A stretch of 64,000 bases of DNA from Candidatus Rhodoferax bjergmarkensis (lineage in GTDB: Bacteria; Pseudomonadota; Gammaproteobacteria; Burkholderiales; Burkholderiaceae_C). This document shows positions 8,614 through 17,443 of the stretch, piece by piece. Every line of letters begins with the position of its first letter. Positions within the stretch are counted from its first letter, which is position 1. Both the position numbers and the translations under genes were made by a program. The stretch is from contig JADJFX010000003.1 of the NCBI GenBank assembly GCA_016708345.1, positions 634,925 to 698,924 of the forward strand, written 5' to 3'. The notes beneath the pieces are model-generated. The model was not told the DNA's origin. It did no database searches and saw nothing but the letters and a program-made list of their open reading frames with translations.

Positions 8614-8655
8614 CTGCTTGCGCACTATTCTCGGGCGGTAAGGCCATATTTTATT
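8598..8655 (+). repeat. Comamonadaceae dispersed repeat, copy 3, at fabH 3' end
   Basis: GCTATTGAATTTATAGCTGC followed by TTGCGCACTATTC. It supplies the fabH stop codon (TAG at 8611-8613) and fills most of the fabH-fabD gap. Confidence 0.8.
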
Positions 8656-8687
8656 AAAAATTGTTCCATGAGATGGATACCAAAAAA

Positions 8688-9653
8688 ATGAAACCTTTTG
8701 CTTTTGTTTTCCCCGGTCAGGGTTCACAGTCGGTCGGCATGCTCGATGCTTGGGGCGACCATCCGGTGGTGCGGGAGACGCTCAAGGAGGCCTCGGACGC
8801 CTTGGGTGAAGATGTGGCCAAGCTCATCAAAGACGGACCCAAAGAGACCTTGGCCCTGACCACCAACACCCAGCCCGTGATGCTGGTAGCCGGCGTAGCC
8901 GCCTACCGGGTCTGGATGGCTGAAACCAGTGTCAGCCCACAGGTGGTGGCTGGCCATTCGCTGGGCGAGTACTCTGCCTTGGTGGCGGCCGGCGTGCTGA
9001 CGCTGGCGCAGGCAGCCCCCTTGGTGCGCTTCAGGGCCCAGGCGATGCAGGACGCGGTGCCGGTCGGCGCTGGAGCCATGGCCGCGATATTAGGCATGGA
9101 TGCTTCAAAAATAATAGCTGGTTGCGCAGAAGTGACGTGCGGATTTGGCCAAAACAGCACTGAAGTGGTGGAGGCCGTCAATTTCAATGATCCGGCACAA
9201 ACCGTCATCGCGGGCAGCAAGGCGGCGGTGGAGAAAGCCTGTGAGTTTCTCAAGGCCCAGGGTGCCAAGCGTGCTTTGCCGCTGCCTGTGTCCGCGCCAT
9301 TTCACTCCAGTTTGATGAAACCGGCCGCTGACCGGCTGCGTGAGAAACTCGGCAACACCGAATTTTCGTCGCCCCAAATCACCCTGATCAACAACGTCGA
9401 TGTGGCGGTCGAGGTGGATGCCGATCGCATCCGCGATGCCTTGTACCGCCAGGCTTTTGGCCCCGTGCGTTGGGTGGAGTGCGTGCAGGCGATCAAGGCG
9501 CGCGGCTTGAATACATTGGTGGAATGTGGGCCGGGCAAGGTGTTGGCAGGTCTGGTCAAGCGCATTGACGCAGAAATGAACGGTATCGCCGTGTGGGACC
9601 CGGCCAGTCTGGCCGACGCAAAAACACAACTTACAGGGGCATCGCATGAATGA
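8688..9653 (+). CDS. fabD: Malonyl-CoA:ACP transacylase (FabD)
   Basis: Transfers malonyl from CoA to ACP. The 321-aa protein begins MKPFAFVFPGQGSQSVGM. The nucleophile is the Ser of GHSLGEYSALVAAG, and the catalytic His lies in PVSAPFHSSLMKP. In-frame starts exist at 8661 (TTG) and 8673 (ATG); I chose 8688 because the family N-terminus begins there, though no clear ribosome site is visible. Residues encoded by 9102-9150 (about ASKIIAGCAEVTCGFG) derive from an in-frame Comamonadaceae repeat placed between MAAILGM and VVEAVNFNDPAQT. The stop overlaps fabG by 8 bp. Confidence 0.94.
   Translation: MKPFAFVFPGQGSQSVGMLDAWGDHPVVRETLKEASDALGEDVAKLIKDGPKETLALTTNTQPVMLVAGVAAYRVWMAETSVSPQVVAGHSLGEYSALVAAGVLTLAQAAPLVRFRAQAMQDAVPVGAGAMAAILGMDASKIIAGCAEVTCGFGQNSTEVVEAVNFNDPAQTVIAGSKAAVEKACEFLKAQGAKRALPLPVSAPFHSSLMKPAADRLREKLGNTEFSSPQITLINNVDVAVEVDADRIRDALYRQAFGPVRWVECVQAIKARGLNTLVECGPGKVLAGLVKRIDAEMNGIAVWDPASLADAKTQLTGASHE
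9102..9150 (+). repeat. Comamonadaceae dispersed repeat, copy 4, inside fabD
   Basis: GCTTCAAAAATAATAGCTGG followed by TTGCGCAGAAGTGACGTGCG. It is read in frame in the ferredoxin-like subdomain of FabD. Confidence 0.8.
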
Positions 9654-10398
9654 GGTGAAATTTGCCGGACAGGTCGCACTGGTGACTGGTGCGTCGCGCG
9701 GTATTGGTGCGGCAATTGCCCTTGAGTTGGCAAAGCAGGGATTGAAGGTGATTGGCACAGCCACCACCGAAGAGGGGGCGCTTCGAATTGGACAAACCCT
9801 GTCCGAGTTTGCCGGTTGCAGTGGCCGAACATTGAACGTGAACGACGCCCAAGCTGGTCAGGCTATGGTGGATGAGATTGTCAAAGAGCATTCTGGTCTT
9901 CATGTGTTGGTTAACAACGCAGGCATTACTCGCGACAACCTGGCCATGCGGATGAAAGACGATGAGTGGGATGCCGTGCTGGACACCAATCTCAAGGCGG
10001 TTTTTCGCATGAGCCGCGCGGTGATGCGCACCATGATGAAGCAGCGCCATGGACGCATCATCAACATTACATCGGTAGTGGGGGCTTCGGGCAATCCCGG
10101 TCAGGCCAACTACGCTGCAGCCAAAGCGGGCGTGGCGGGCATGACGCGCGCCCTGGCGCGTGAACTGGGCTCGCGCAACATCACCGTCAATTGCGTAGCA
10201 CCTGGTTTTATTGAAACCGACATGACGGCGAACTTGCCGCAAGATCAACATAAAGCCTTGCTCAGTCAAATTCCGCTGGGTCAGTTGGGCAAGCCCTCTG
10301 ACATTGCCCATGCGGTAGCCTATCTGGCTTCGCCACAGGCCGCCTATGTGACGGGGCAGGAGTTGCACGTCAATGGCGGCATGTTCATGTCATCCTGA
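9646..10398 (+). CDS. fabG: 3-oxoacyl-ACP reductase (FabG)
   Basis: NADPH-dependent short-chain dehydrogenase that reduces 3-oxoacyl-ACP. The 250-aa protein has the cofactor motif TGASRGIGAAIA, the NNAG element, the catalytic Ser in ITSVVGASG and the YxxxK motif in NYAAAKAGVAG. The C-terminal YVTGQELHVNGGMFM is typical. It overlaps fabD by 8 bp with an AGGGG ribosome site inside fabD, indicating translational coupling. Confidence 0.96.
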   Translation: MNEVKFAGQVALVTGASRGIGAAIALELAKQGLKVIGTATTEEGALRIGQTLSEFAGCSGRTLNVNDAQAGQAMVDEIVKEHSGLHVLVNNAGITRDNLAMRMKDDEWDAVLDTNLKAVFRMSRAVMRTMMKQRHGRIINITSVVGASGNPGQANYAAAKAGVAGMTRALARELGSRNITVNCVAPGFIETDMTANLPQDQHKALLSQIPLGQLGKPSDIAHAVAYLASPQAAYVTGQELHVNGGMFMSS

Positions 10399-10497
10399 TG
10401 AAAATAGACCGATTAGTCCGTTCGGCTGCCGTATTGGGGAATGCAACTCAAGCCCGGCTAAAATCACGGATTCATTTACAACCCTCTGAGGGAACCC

Positions 10498-10737
10498 ATG
10501 AGCGATATCGAAGCACGCGTTAAAAAAATCATTGCCGAACAACTTGGCGTTGAAGAGTCCCAAGTTACCAGCGAAAAAGCCTTTGTGGCTGATTTGGGCG
10601 CAGACTCGCTTGACACTGTCGAGCTGGTGATGGCACTGGAAGATGAGTTTGGCATCGAAATTCCGGATGAAGACGCCGAAAAAATCACAACCGTGCAAAA
10701 CGCGATCGACTACGCCAATACGCACAAGAAAGCGTAA
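10498..10737 (+). CDS. acpP: Acyl carrier protein
   Basis: A 79-aa ACP that carries growing acyl chains on 4'-phosphopantetheine. The attachment serine is Ser37 in the GADSLDTVELVMALEDEFG context. The protein is acidic. A strong ribosome site (GAGGGA) precedes the ATG. It sits between fabG and fabF and is followed by a terminator, consistent with its need for high, separate expression. AcpS, its activating enzyme, is encoded at 21.1 kb. Confidence 0.97.
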   Translation: MSDIEARVKKIIAEQLGVEESQVTSEKAFVADLGADSLDTVELVMALEDEFGIEIPDEDAEKITTVQNAIDYANTHKKA

Positions 10738-10780
10738 GTTCAGGTGTGCTTGTGATGTTTTAGGCGTTCAAGCACTTTTT

Positions 10781-10805
10781 ATGCCGCCCTGGGCGGCATT
10801 CTTTT
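10781..10805 (+). terminator. Intrinsic terminator after acpP
   Basis: ATGCCGCCC, one base, then GGGCGGCAT (10781-10799), followed by TCTTTT. The effective loop is about five bases. It lies 20 bp upstream of fabF. Confidence 0.8.
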
Positions 10806-10824
10806 GATTAACTACTGATCACAA

Positions 10825-12078
10825 ATGTCTATGACCCGTCGTCGTGTTGTCGTAACAGGATTAGGTTGTGTCAGTCCCGTGGGAAACACGGTGGCTGATG
10901 CTTGGGCCAATTTGATCGCCGGTAAATCAGGCATTGGTTTGATCACCAAATTTGACGCATCAAGTTTCAATTGCAAGATTGCAGGTGAAGTCAAAGGGTT
11001 TGATGTGGAGTCCTACATGAGCGCCAAAGAGGCGCGCACGATGGACACCTTTGTCCACTACGGCATTGCAGCAGCCAGTCAGGCCATTGCCGACGCCAAA
11101 CTTGCCACCGGTGATGCGCTGGGTGAAGAGTTGGCCAACCGCATAGGTTGTTTGATCGGCTCGGGCATTGGCGGCTTGCCGATGATTGAAGACATGCACG
11201 CTGAGTTACTTAACCGCGGGGCGCGTCGAATTTCTCCATTTTTTGTTCCGGCCACCATCATCAACATGGTTGCGGGCCAGGTGGCGATTCGGTTTGGCTT
11301 CAAAGGCCCCAATTTGGCCATCGTGTCGGCCTGCACTTCGGGACTGCACTGCATTGGGCAGGCCGGACGCATGATTGAATACGGCGATGCGGATGTGATG
11401 CTCGCTGGCGGTGCCGAGGCCACGGTGTGCCCGCTGGGCATTGGCGGTTTTGCCGCCATGCGTGCGCTGTCCACCCGCAATGAAGACCCTGCCAGCGCCT
11501 CGCGTCCTTGGGACAAAGACCGCGATGGCTTTGTATTGGGCGAAGGTGCCGGTGTGCTGGTGCTGGAAGAGTACGAGCACGCCAAGGCACGCGGGGCCAC
11601 CATTTACGCCGAGCTGGCCGGGTTTGGCATGAGTGCTGACGCGGGCCACATGACAGCCCCCAATATGGATGGCCCACGGCGTGCCATGGTGGGCGCGATG
11701 CGCAACGCCGGCGTCAATGCGGATCAGGTGAATTACTTGAACGCGCACGGAACTTCCACGCCCTTAGGTGATTTGAACGAAACCAATGCCATCAAGGCAG
11801 CTTTGGGCGAGCATGCCAAAAAAGTGGTGGTCAACTCCACCAAGTCCATGACCGGGCACTTGCTCGGCGGTGCGGGTGGTGTTGAATCCGTGTTCACGGT
11901 GCTGGCGCTTCACCATCAAAAGAGTCCACCGACCATGAATATTTTTAGTCAGGATCCCGAGTGCGATTTGGACTACTGTGCCAATACCGCACGCGATGTG
12001 AAAATTGACGTGGCCCTTAAAAACAACTTTGGTTTTGGCGGCACCAACGGCTCCTTGGTTTTCAAGCGCGCGCCGTGA
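10825..12078 (+). CDS. fabF: 3-oxoacyl-ACP synthase II (FabF)
   Basis: Elongating condensing enzyme of fatty acid synthesis. The 417-aa protein starts MSMTRRRVVVTGLGCVSPVG; a second ATG at 10831 is equally possible. The active-site cysteine is Cys170 in VSACTSGLHC, and the two histidines lie in NAHGTSTPLGD and KSMTGHLLGG. The glycine-rich C-terminal NNFGFGGTNGSLVF is conserved. It ends the fab cluster. Confidence 0.96.
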   Translation: MSMTRRRVVVTGLGCVSPVGNTVADAWANLIAGKSGIGLITKFDASSFNCKIAGEVKGFDVESYMSAKEARTMDTFVHYGIAAASQAIADAKLATGDALGEELANRIGCLIGSGIGGLPMIEDMHAELLNRGARRISPFFVPATIINMVAGQVAIRFGFKGPNLAIVSACTSGLHCIGQAGRMIEYGDADVMLAGGAEATVCPLGIGGFAAMRALSTRNEDPASASRPWDKDRDGFVLGEGAGVLVLEEYEHAKARGATIYAELAGFGMSADAGHMTAPNMDGPRRAMVGAMRNAGVNADQVNYLNAHGTSTPLGDLNETNAIKAALGEHAKKVVVNSTKSMTGHLLGGAGGVESVFTVLALHHQKSPPTMNIFSQDPECDLDYCANTARDVKIDVALKNNFGFGGTNGSLVFKRAP

Positions 12079-12129
12079 GCATCTTCGTCAGGTTTTAATT
12101 CTTCCCACCATCATCGGATTGCGGTCAGT

Positions 12130-12552
12130 ATGCACAGCGCCCCAGCGGTCAGTTATCCGGTGGGGCGTTCTCGTTTTCAGGCCGGGCTTTTGCTTGCATT
12201 GGGTCTGTGCGGGGTGCTTGTTGGCCTGCTTTGGCGAGACCCAGCGGGCCTGTTCAGTGGTTGGCAGATTGTTTTTGCCCTGTTGTTTTTTGCTGCTTGG
12301 CTCAATGCGATAAACGCTTGGCGGCGTTCGCCAGCGGGGCATTTGCGCTGGGATGCAAAGGCATGGAGTTGGATGGCTGAGCAGACCAAGCCATGTGCTG
12401 GTCTGAAAGTTCATCTTGACCTGCAGTTTTGCCTGCTGGTGAGTGTGGTGCTGGAAGATGGCAAGCGCTTGTGGCTTTGGCCTGAACGTAGAGCTGATGG
12501 ACTTCAGTGGCCAGCATTGCGCCGGGCTGTGTTTTGTACACCTAGCGCGTAA
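12130..12552 (+). CDS. Small two-helix membrane protein, uncharacterised
   Basis: A 140-aa protein with two hydrophobic helices at about residues 18-35 and 43-61, then a soluble Trp-rich tail (SWMAEQTKP, LWLWPERRADGLQWPALRR). The layout of two N-terminal helices and a short cytoplasmic domain resembles the YgfX/CptA-type family, but I cannot confirm this. It sits directly after fabF, where related genomes carry a similar short gene followed by rpoE-rseA-rseB; here degP follows at once. Confidence 0.65.
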   Translation: MHSAPAVSYPVGRSRFQAGLLLALGLCGVLVGLLWRDPAGLFSGWQIVFALLFFAAWLNAINAWRRSPAGHLRWDAKAWSWMAEQTKPCAGLKVHLDLQFCLLVSVVLEDGKRLWLWPERRADGLQWPALRRAVFCTPSA

Positions 12553-12641
12553 ACTTCCGCAACTCGCGGGTCGTCTCTTGCTTAAATACCAAAAGGCCCC
12601 ACATGACGGCACGTGTTCATTTGTTTTGCAAAGAAAGGTCG

Positions 12642-14117
12642 ATGATGATTCAAGTCGGTTGGAAAAAGTTGCACGCATGTGTTCTTTCGGGCGTTCTGGT
12701 GGCCAGTGCAGCGGTTTCGTTCGCGTTGGTGCCCGTCTCATCTGCTGTGGCGCAGGTGAGGTCCTTGCCAGACTTTACGGATCTCGTAGAGCAGGTCGGG
12801 CCCTCAGTGGTGAATATTCGCACACTTGAAAAAGTCTCTTCACGCGGCGGCTTCGGTGGTGGTTCTGACGAAGAAATGCTGGAATTCTTCCGTCGGTTCG
12901 GCTTGCCCATGCCCAATGTGCCTCGCCAAGGCCCCCGTCCGAATCGACCACATCCCCAAGATGAAGATCAGCCGCGGGGTGTGGGCTCCGGTTTCATTTT
13001 GTCATCGGATGGTCTGATCATGACCAATGCCCATGTGGTTGACGGAGCCGATGAAGTGATTGTGACGCTGACGGACAAGCGTGAATTCAAGGCCAAAATC
13101 ATAGGTGCCGACAAGCGCAGTGATGTGGCGGTGGTCAAGATAGATGCCGCTGGCCTTGCTGCCGTCAAAGTTGGCGATGTGAATCGCCTCAAAGTGGGTG
13201 AGTGGGTGATGGCCATCGGCTCCCCTTTTGGGCTGGAAAACACGGTGACGGCTGGCATTGTCAGTGCCAAGCAACGTGATACCGGTGAGTATCTGCCGTT
13301 CATTCAGACCGATGTCGCCATTAATCCTGGCAATTCTGGTGGTCCGCTGATCAATATGCGCGGGGAAGTAGTGGGGATCAACAGCCAAATCTATTCTCGC
13401 TCTGGCGGCTCCATGGGTATCTCATTCGCCATTCCGATGGACGAGGCCGTGCGGGTGAGTGAGCAGCTGCGTGCGAGTGGCCGCGTCTCACGTGGTCGCA
13501 TTGGTGTGCAGATTGACCAAGTCACCAAAGAAGTCGCCGAGTCGATTGGCCTTGGCAAAGCTCAGGGCGCACTGGTGCGCAGTGTCGAGCCTGGTGCGCC
13601 AGCCGAAAAAGCTGGCGTTGAGGCGGGGGACATCATCACCCGGTTCGACGGCAAGGTGGTGGAGAAGTCGAGTGACCTGCCGCGCATGGTTGGTGGCACC
13701 AAGCCTGGCACCCGAAGCGTATTGACCGTTTTTCGGCGTGGTGCGCACAAGGACTTGACGGTGACGATTGCCGAAGTCGAGGCCGACAAGCCGACGCGCA
13801 AAGCATCCGACAAGGAGGACAAACCCAAAGCCTCGACAGCTGGTCAGGCCATTGGTTTGGCGGTGAGCGACGTGACCGATGCCCAGAAGAAAGAACTCAA
13901 GATCAAGGGTGGTGTGCGGGTTGACGTGGCCAGTGATGCAGCCGCACGGGCCGGGTTGCGTGAGGGTGATGTGATTGTTCAAATCGACAACAAAGAACTT
14001 GCCAATGTCAAGGAGTTTGAGGCAGCGGTGTCAAAACTCGACAAGAACAAAAACATCAATGTGTTGTTTCGCCGGGGTGCGTGGGCCCAATACGCAGTGA
14101 TCAAACCGGCGCGTTAA
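12642..14117 (+). CDS. degP: Periplasmic serine protease DegP/DegQ (MucD-like)
   Basis: Periplasmic quality-control protease and chaperone. An N-terminal signal sequence ends near residues 34-38. The trypsin-like triad is His131 (TNAHVVDGAD), Asp161 (KRSDVAVVKI) and Ser232 (NPGNSGGPLI). Two PDZ domains follow, at about 280-375 and 400-490. I chose the ATG at 12642 because AAAGG precedes it and because the 13 codons from an earlier ATG (12603) would disturb the signal peptide. Related genomes place it after rpoE-rseA-rseB; that set is missing here, so its envelope-stress control must differ or act from elsewhere. Confidence 0.93.
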   Translation: MMIQVGWKKLHACVLSGVLVASAAVSFALVPVSSAVAQVRSLPDFTDLVEQVGPSVVNIRTLEKVSSRGGFGGGSDEEMLEFFRRFGLPMPNVPRQGPRPNRPHPQDEDQPRGVGSGFILSSDGLIMTNAHVVDGADEVIVTLTDKREFKAKIIGADKRSDVAVVKIDAAGLAAVKVGDVNRLKVGEWVMAIGSPFGLENTVTAGIVSAKQRDTGEYLPFIQTDVAINPGNSGGPLINMRGEVVGINSQIYSRSGGSMGISFAIPMDEAVRVSEQLRASGRVSRGRIGVQIDQVTKEVAESIGLGKAQGALVRSVEPGAPAEKAGVEAGDIITRFDGKVVEKSSDLPRMVGGTKPGTRSVLTVFRRGAHKDLTVTIAEVEADKPTRKASDKEDKPKASTAGQAIGLAVSDVTDAQKKELKIKGGVRVDVASDAAARAGLREGDVIVQIDNKELANVKEFEAAVSKLDKNKNINVLFRRGAWAQYAVIKPAR

Positions 14118-14147
14118 CTGCACAATCCAGCCGTTTTACCGCGATAT

Positions 14148-14181
14148 ACCCCTAACCCGGACTCGGGTTTTGGGGTGTTTT
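14148..14181 (+). terminator. Intrinsic terminator after degP
   Basis: ACCCC...CCCG, loop GACT, CGGG...GGGGT, interrupted by a small AA/TT internal region, then GTTTTCG. It lies 31 bp after the degP stop. Confidence 0.7.
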
Positions 14182-14637
14182 CGATACAAATCACCTTAAA
14201 AGAACGGTTCGAGAAAATCTTTTTAGGCAAAAATCAATGCATGTGTATGTGTGTATTCACTAACTTTATAAGTTAACAAGAATGGTTTTGGTTAGAATGG
14301 CGGCAGTTCAAAGCAACATACCGGTATATTGAAAAGTCGCTTGACCATGATTCGGGATGGTGGGCGGCTGTCCACCGATGTTCCACAGTTCACCCACAAG
14401 TTGTCCAGAGTTTGCTCCACCAAGATTGTTAATAAGTTGTGTATAAAATTCTTGTTGCTCCACTGCAACGACTCATGATGCCTGTTTTTGGGGCTGTACG
14501 TTCTAAACTTTTTGCCTACAATGAAGCTCCAACCTTCGCAGTTGCCAATGATTGTTGGTTCAGGGCGCGTCCAAACTCGACGCGCCCTTTTTTCATTCCC
14601 CCTTTGTTTTAATTCAATCACTTAAGTGTTCTCGTTG
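14182..14637 (+). promoter_or_regulatory. lepA upstream region with possible attenuated leader or small RNA
   Basis: Contains no credible gene. An AT-rich box TATAAAAT lies at 14442-14449 after a stretch rich in TTG and TGT, a plausible -10 element, although no good -35 was found. A strong intrinsic terminator follows at 14563-14593, only 45 bp before the lepA ATG. A transcript of roughly 130 nt could therefore end before lepA: either a small RNA or an attenuated leader. Confidence 0.4.
14563..14593 (+). terminator. Intrinsic terminator just upstream of lepA
   Basis: GGGCGCGTC, 7-nt loop, GACGCGCCC, then TTTTTTC. Strong by eye. Its position between a possible promoter and lepA is unusual. 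Confidence 0.82.
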
Positions 14638-16449
14638 ATGAATCACATCAGAAACTTTTCGATCATTGCGCACATTGATCATGGCAAATCAACGCTGGCA
14701 GACCGCTTGATCCAGCGCTGTGGCGGCCTGCAGGAGCGGGAAATGGAGGCACAGGTTCTGGACTCGATGGACATCGAGAAAGAGCGCGGTATCACCATCA
14801 AGGCGCAAACGGCGGCGCTCAAATACAAAGCGCGTGATGGCAAGGTTTACAACCTCAATCTGATTGACACGCCCGGGCATGTTGACTTCTCCTACGAAGT
14901 GAGTCGCTCGCTCTCCGCGTGTGAGGGCGCGTTGCTGGTGGTCGATGCCAGTCAGGGAGTGGAAGCGCAAACAGTGGCCAATTGCTACACCGCGCTGGAG
15001 CTCGGTGTTGAAGTGGTTCCGGTACTCAACAAGATGGATTTACCCAATGCTGACCCGGACAATGCCAAGGCAGAAATTGAAGATGTGATTGGTATCGATG
15101 CGACCGATGCGATTGCCTGCTCGGCCAAGACCGGCATGGGCATTGACGACATTCTGGAGGCCGTGGTGGCCAGAATCCCAGCACCCAAGGGCAACCCCGA
15201 TGGACCGCTGCGCGCCATGATCGTGGACAGCTGGTTCGACGCCTACGTGGGCGTGGTGATGCTGGTGCGCGTGGTCGATGGTCGTCTGGCCAAAGGGGAT
15301 CGTATCAAGATGATGGCGACGGGTGCCACTTACAACGCCGATACGCTGGGCGTCTTCACGCCGGCCAATGAGTCACGCAACGCACTGGAGGCCGGTGAGG
15401 TGGGCTACATCATCGCCAGCATTCGCGAACTGCAGGCGGCCAAGGTGGGAGATACCATCACCCTCATCAAAACCGGTACCGGGGGTGCAGCAGCCACTGC
15501 CAACGACCCTTTGCCTGGTTTCAAGGAAATTCAACCCCAGGTGTTTGCTGGCCTGTACCCGACCGAGGCCAACCAGTACGAAGGCCTGCGTGACAGCCTG
15601 GAAAAGCTCAAGCTCAACGATTCCTCACTGCATTACGAACCCGAAGTGTCGCAGGCATTGGGTTTTGGTTTTCGATGCGGTTTTCTGGGACTCTTGCACA
15701 TGGAGATAGTGCAAGAGCGGCTGGAGCGCGAGTTTGACCAGGACTTGATCACCACGGCACCGAGTGTTGTCTACCAGGTAGTTCAAAACGACGGCACGGT
15801 GCGTATGGTTGAGAACCCCTCCAAGATGCCGGATCAGGGGCGTCTTGACGAAATTCGTGAACCCATCGTCACCGTGCACCTGTACATGCCGCAGGACTAC
15901 GTGGGTGCCGTGATGACGCTGGCCAACCAAAAGCGCGGTGTGCAGATGAACATGGCCTACCATGGTCGCCAGGTCATGCTCACGTACGAGATGCCGCTGG
16001 CTGAAATTGTGCTGGACTTTTTCGACAAGCTCAAATCAGTCTCGCGTGGTTATGCGTCCATGGACTACGAGTTCAAGGAGTACCGCACCGCCGATGTGGT
16101 CAAGGTTGATATTTTGCTCAACGGTGAGAAGGTGGATGCGCTGTCCATCATCGTTCACCGCTCACAGTCACAGTACCGCGGGCGGGCCGTGGTGGCCAAG
16201 ATGCGCGAGGTCATTTCCCGTCAGATGTACGACGTTGCGATTCAGGCTGCCATCGGGGCCAACATCATTGCGCGTGAGACAATCAAAGCGCTGCGCAAGA
16301 ACGTGATTGCCAAGTGTTATGGCGGCGATATTTCACGCAAACGCAAGCTCCTTGACAAACAAAAAGAAGGCAAAAAACGCATGAAGCAAATCGGTTCGGT
16401 CGAGGTTCCACAAGAGGCCTTCTTGGCCATTTTGCAGGTGGACAACTGA
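14638..16449 (+). CDS. lepA: Elongation factor 4 (LepA)
   Basis: Ribosome-associated translational GTPase that affects initiation and stalled elongation. The family N-terminus MNHIRNFSIIAHIDHGKSTL begins at the ATG 14638 and contains the G1 loop; a GTG four codons upstream is less likely. DTPGHVDFSYEV (G3) and NKMDLPNAD (G4) follow. The LepA-specific C-terminal domain ends KKRMKQIGSVEVPQEAFLAI. About 603 aa, the usual length. Its stop overlaps the lepB start (TGATG). Confidence 0.96.
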   Translation: MNHIRNFSIIAHIDHGKSTLADRLIQRCGGLQEREMEAQVLDSMDIEKERGITIKAQTAALKYKARDGKVYNLNLIDTPGHVDFSYEVSRSLSACEGALLVVDASQGVEAQTVANCYTALELGVEVVPVLNKMDLPNADPDNAKAEIEDVIGIDATDAIACSAKTGMGIDDILEAVVARIPAPKGNPDGPLRAMIVDSWFDAYVGVVMLVRVVDGRLAKGDRIKMMATGATYNADTLGVFTPANESRNALEAGEVGYIIASIRELQAAKVGDTITLIKTGTGGAAATANDPLPGFKEIQPQVFAGLYPTEANQYEGLRDSLEKLKLNDSSLHYEPEVSQALGFGFRCGFLGLLHMEIVQERLEREFDQDLITTAPSVVYQVVQNDGTVRMVENPSKMPDQGRLDEIREPIVTVHLYMPQDYVGAVMTLANQKRGVQMNMAYHGRQVMLTYEMPLAEIVLDFFDKLKSVSRGYASMDYEFKEYRTADVVKVDILLNGEKVDALSIIVHRSQSQYRGRAVVAKMREVISRQMYDVAIQAAIGANIIARETIKALRKNVIAKCYGGDISRKRKLLDKQKEGKKRMKQIGSVEVPQEAFLAILQVDN

Positions 16450-17414
16450 TGCAAGTTCTGACCTCTTTTGTTCTGGCAGCTTTTGCTGGTTATGCCGGAG
16501 CTTGGTATTTAGGGCTGGTCGATGGCAACTTCGCGCTGCTGCTGTTTCTGGCCACCGTGGTGACCGGTATTTACTGGCTGGCCGAGCGTTTCGTTTTTTT
16601 GCCCAAGCGTCAACAGGCAGCTGCCTTGCTGGAAGCCGAAGCCAGCCGGCGGCGTGAAGAGCTCACCAAGCTGGGCATCAGCCAAGTCGATGGTGATATT
16701 ACCGAAGCCCGCCAACGTATCCTGGCACAGCCTTGGTGGCTGGACTGGACTGCTGGTCTCTTTCCGGTGATCATCGCCGTGTTTTTGTTACGCTCGTTCC
16801 TGTTCGAACCTTTCAAGATTCCTTCCGGCTCCATGATCCCGACTTTGCTGGTGGGCGACCTGATTCTGGTGAATAAATTCCATTACGGCGTGCGCTTGCC
16901 AGTGATCAACCTCAAGATCACCGAGGGCAACAAGCCCCAGCGCGGTGATGTGATGGTGTTTCGCTACCCGCCCAGGCCAAGTCTGGACTACATCAAGCGC
17001 GTGGTTGGCACACCGGGTGATGAAGTCGCCTATTTGAACAAGCGCCTCACAGTCAATGGCCAGGTCATCGAAACCGTTGCGGTGCCAGAGTTTTTTGACG
17101 AAGACGCAATGCGTTACTTCAAGCAGTACCAAGAAACCCTGGGCGAGCATAAGCACGGCATCCTCAACGATGACAGTCGGCCTGCTTTTGTGCCCGGTGT
17201 CAGTGATTTTGTTTTTAAAAACAATTGCCGCTACAGTGTCGAAGGTGTCGTGTGCAAAGTGCCCGAAGGTCATTACTTCATGATGGGTGATAACCGCGAT
17301 AATTCGCTCGATTCACGCTACTGGGGTTTTGTGCCAGACCAAAATATTGTCGGTAAGGCGTTTTTTGTCTGGATGAATTTTGGTAGTTTGAAGCGCATCG
17401 GCGCTTTCAATTAA
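16449..17414 (+). CDS. lepB: Signal peptidase I (LepB)
   Basis: Inner-membrane peptidase that removes signal peptides from exported proteins. Two membrane segments lie at about residues 5-23/28-48 and 103-118. The catalytic dyad is Ser128 in IPSGSMIPTLLVGD and Lys183 in DYIKRVVGTPGD. The MGDNRDNSLDSRYWG box near the C-terminus is family-typical. 321 aa. It is translationally coupled to lepA by a TGATG overlap, as in many proteobacteria. Confidence 0.95.
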   Translation: MQVLTSFVLAAFAGYAGAWYLGLVDGNFALLLFLATVVTGIYWLAERFVFLPKRQQAAALLEAEASRRREELTKLGISQVDGDITEARQRILAQPWWLDWTAGLFPVIIAVFLLRSFLFEPFKIPSGSMIPTLLVGDLILVNKFHYGVRLPVINLKITEGNKPQRGDVMVFRYPPRPSLDYIKRVVGTPGDEVAYLNKRLTVNGQVIETVAVPEFFDEDAMRYFKQYQETLGEHKHGILNDDSRPAFVPGVSDFVFKNNCRYSVEGVVCKVPEGHYFMMGDNRDNSLDSRYWGFVPDQNIVGKAFFVWMNFGSLKRIGAFN

Positions 17415-17443
17415 ATATTGTTCAATGCATGAAGGGGAAACGT

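Noticed and set aside
14292..14621. 109-codon minus-strand frame upstream of lepA
   Set aside because: It runs through the terminator hairpin, has no family similarity and no ribosome site.
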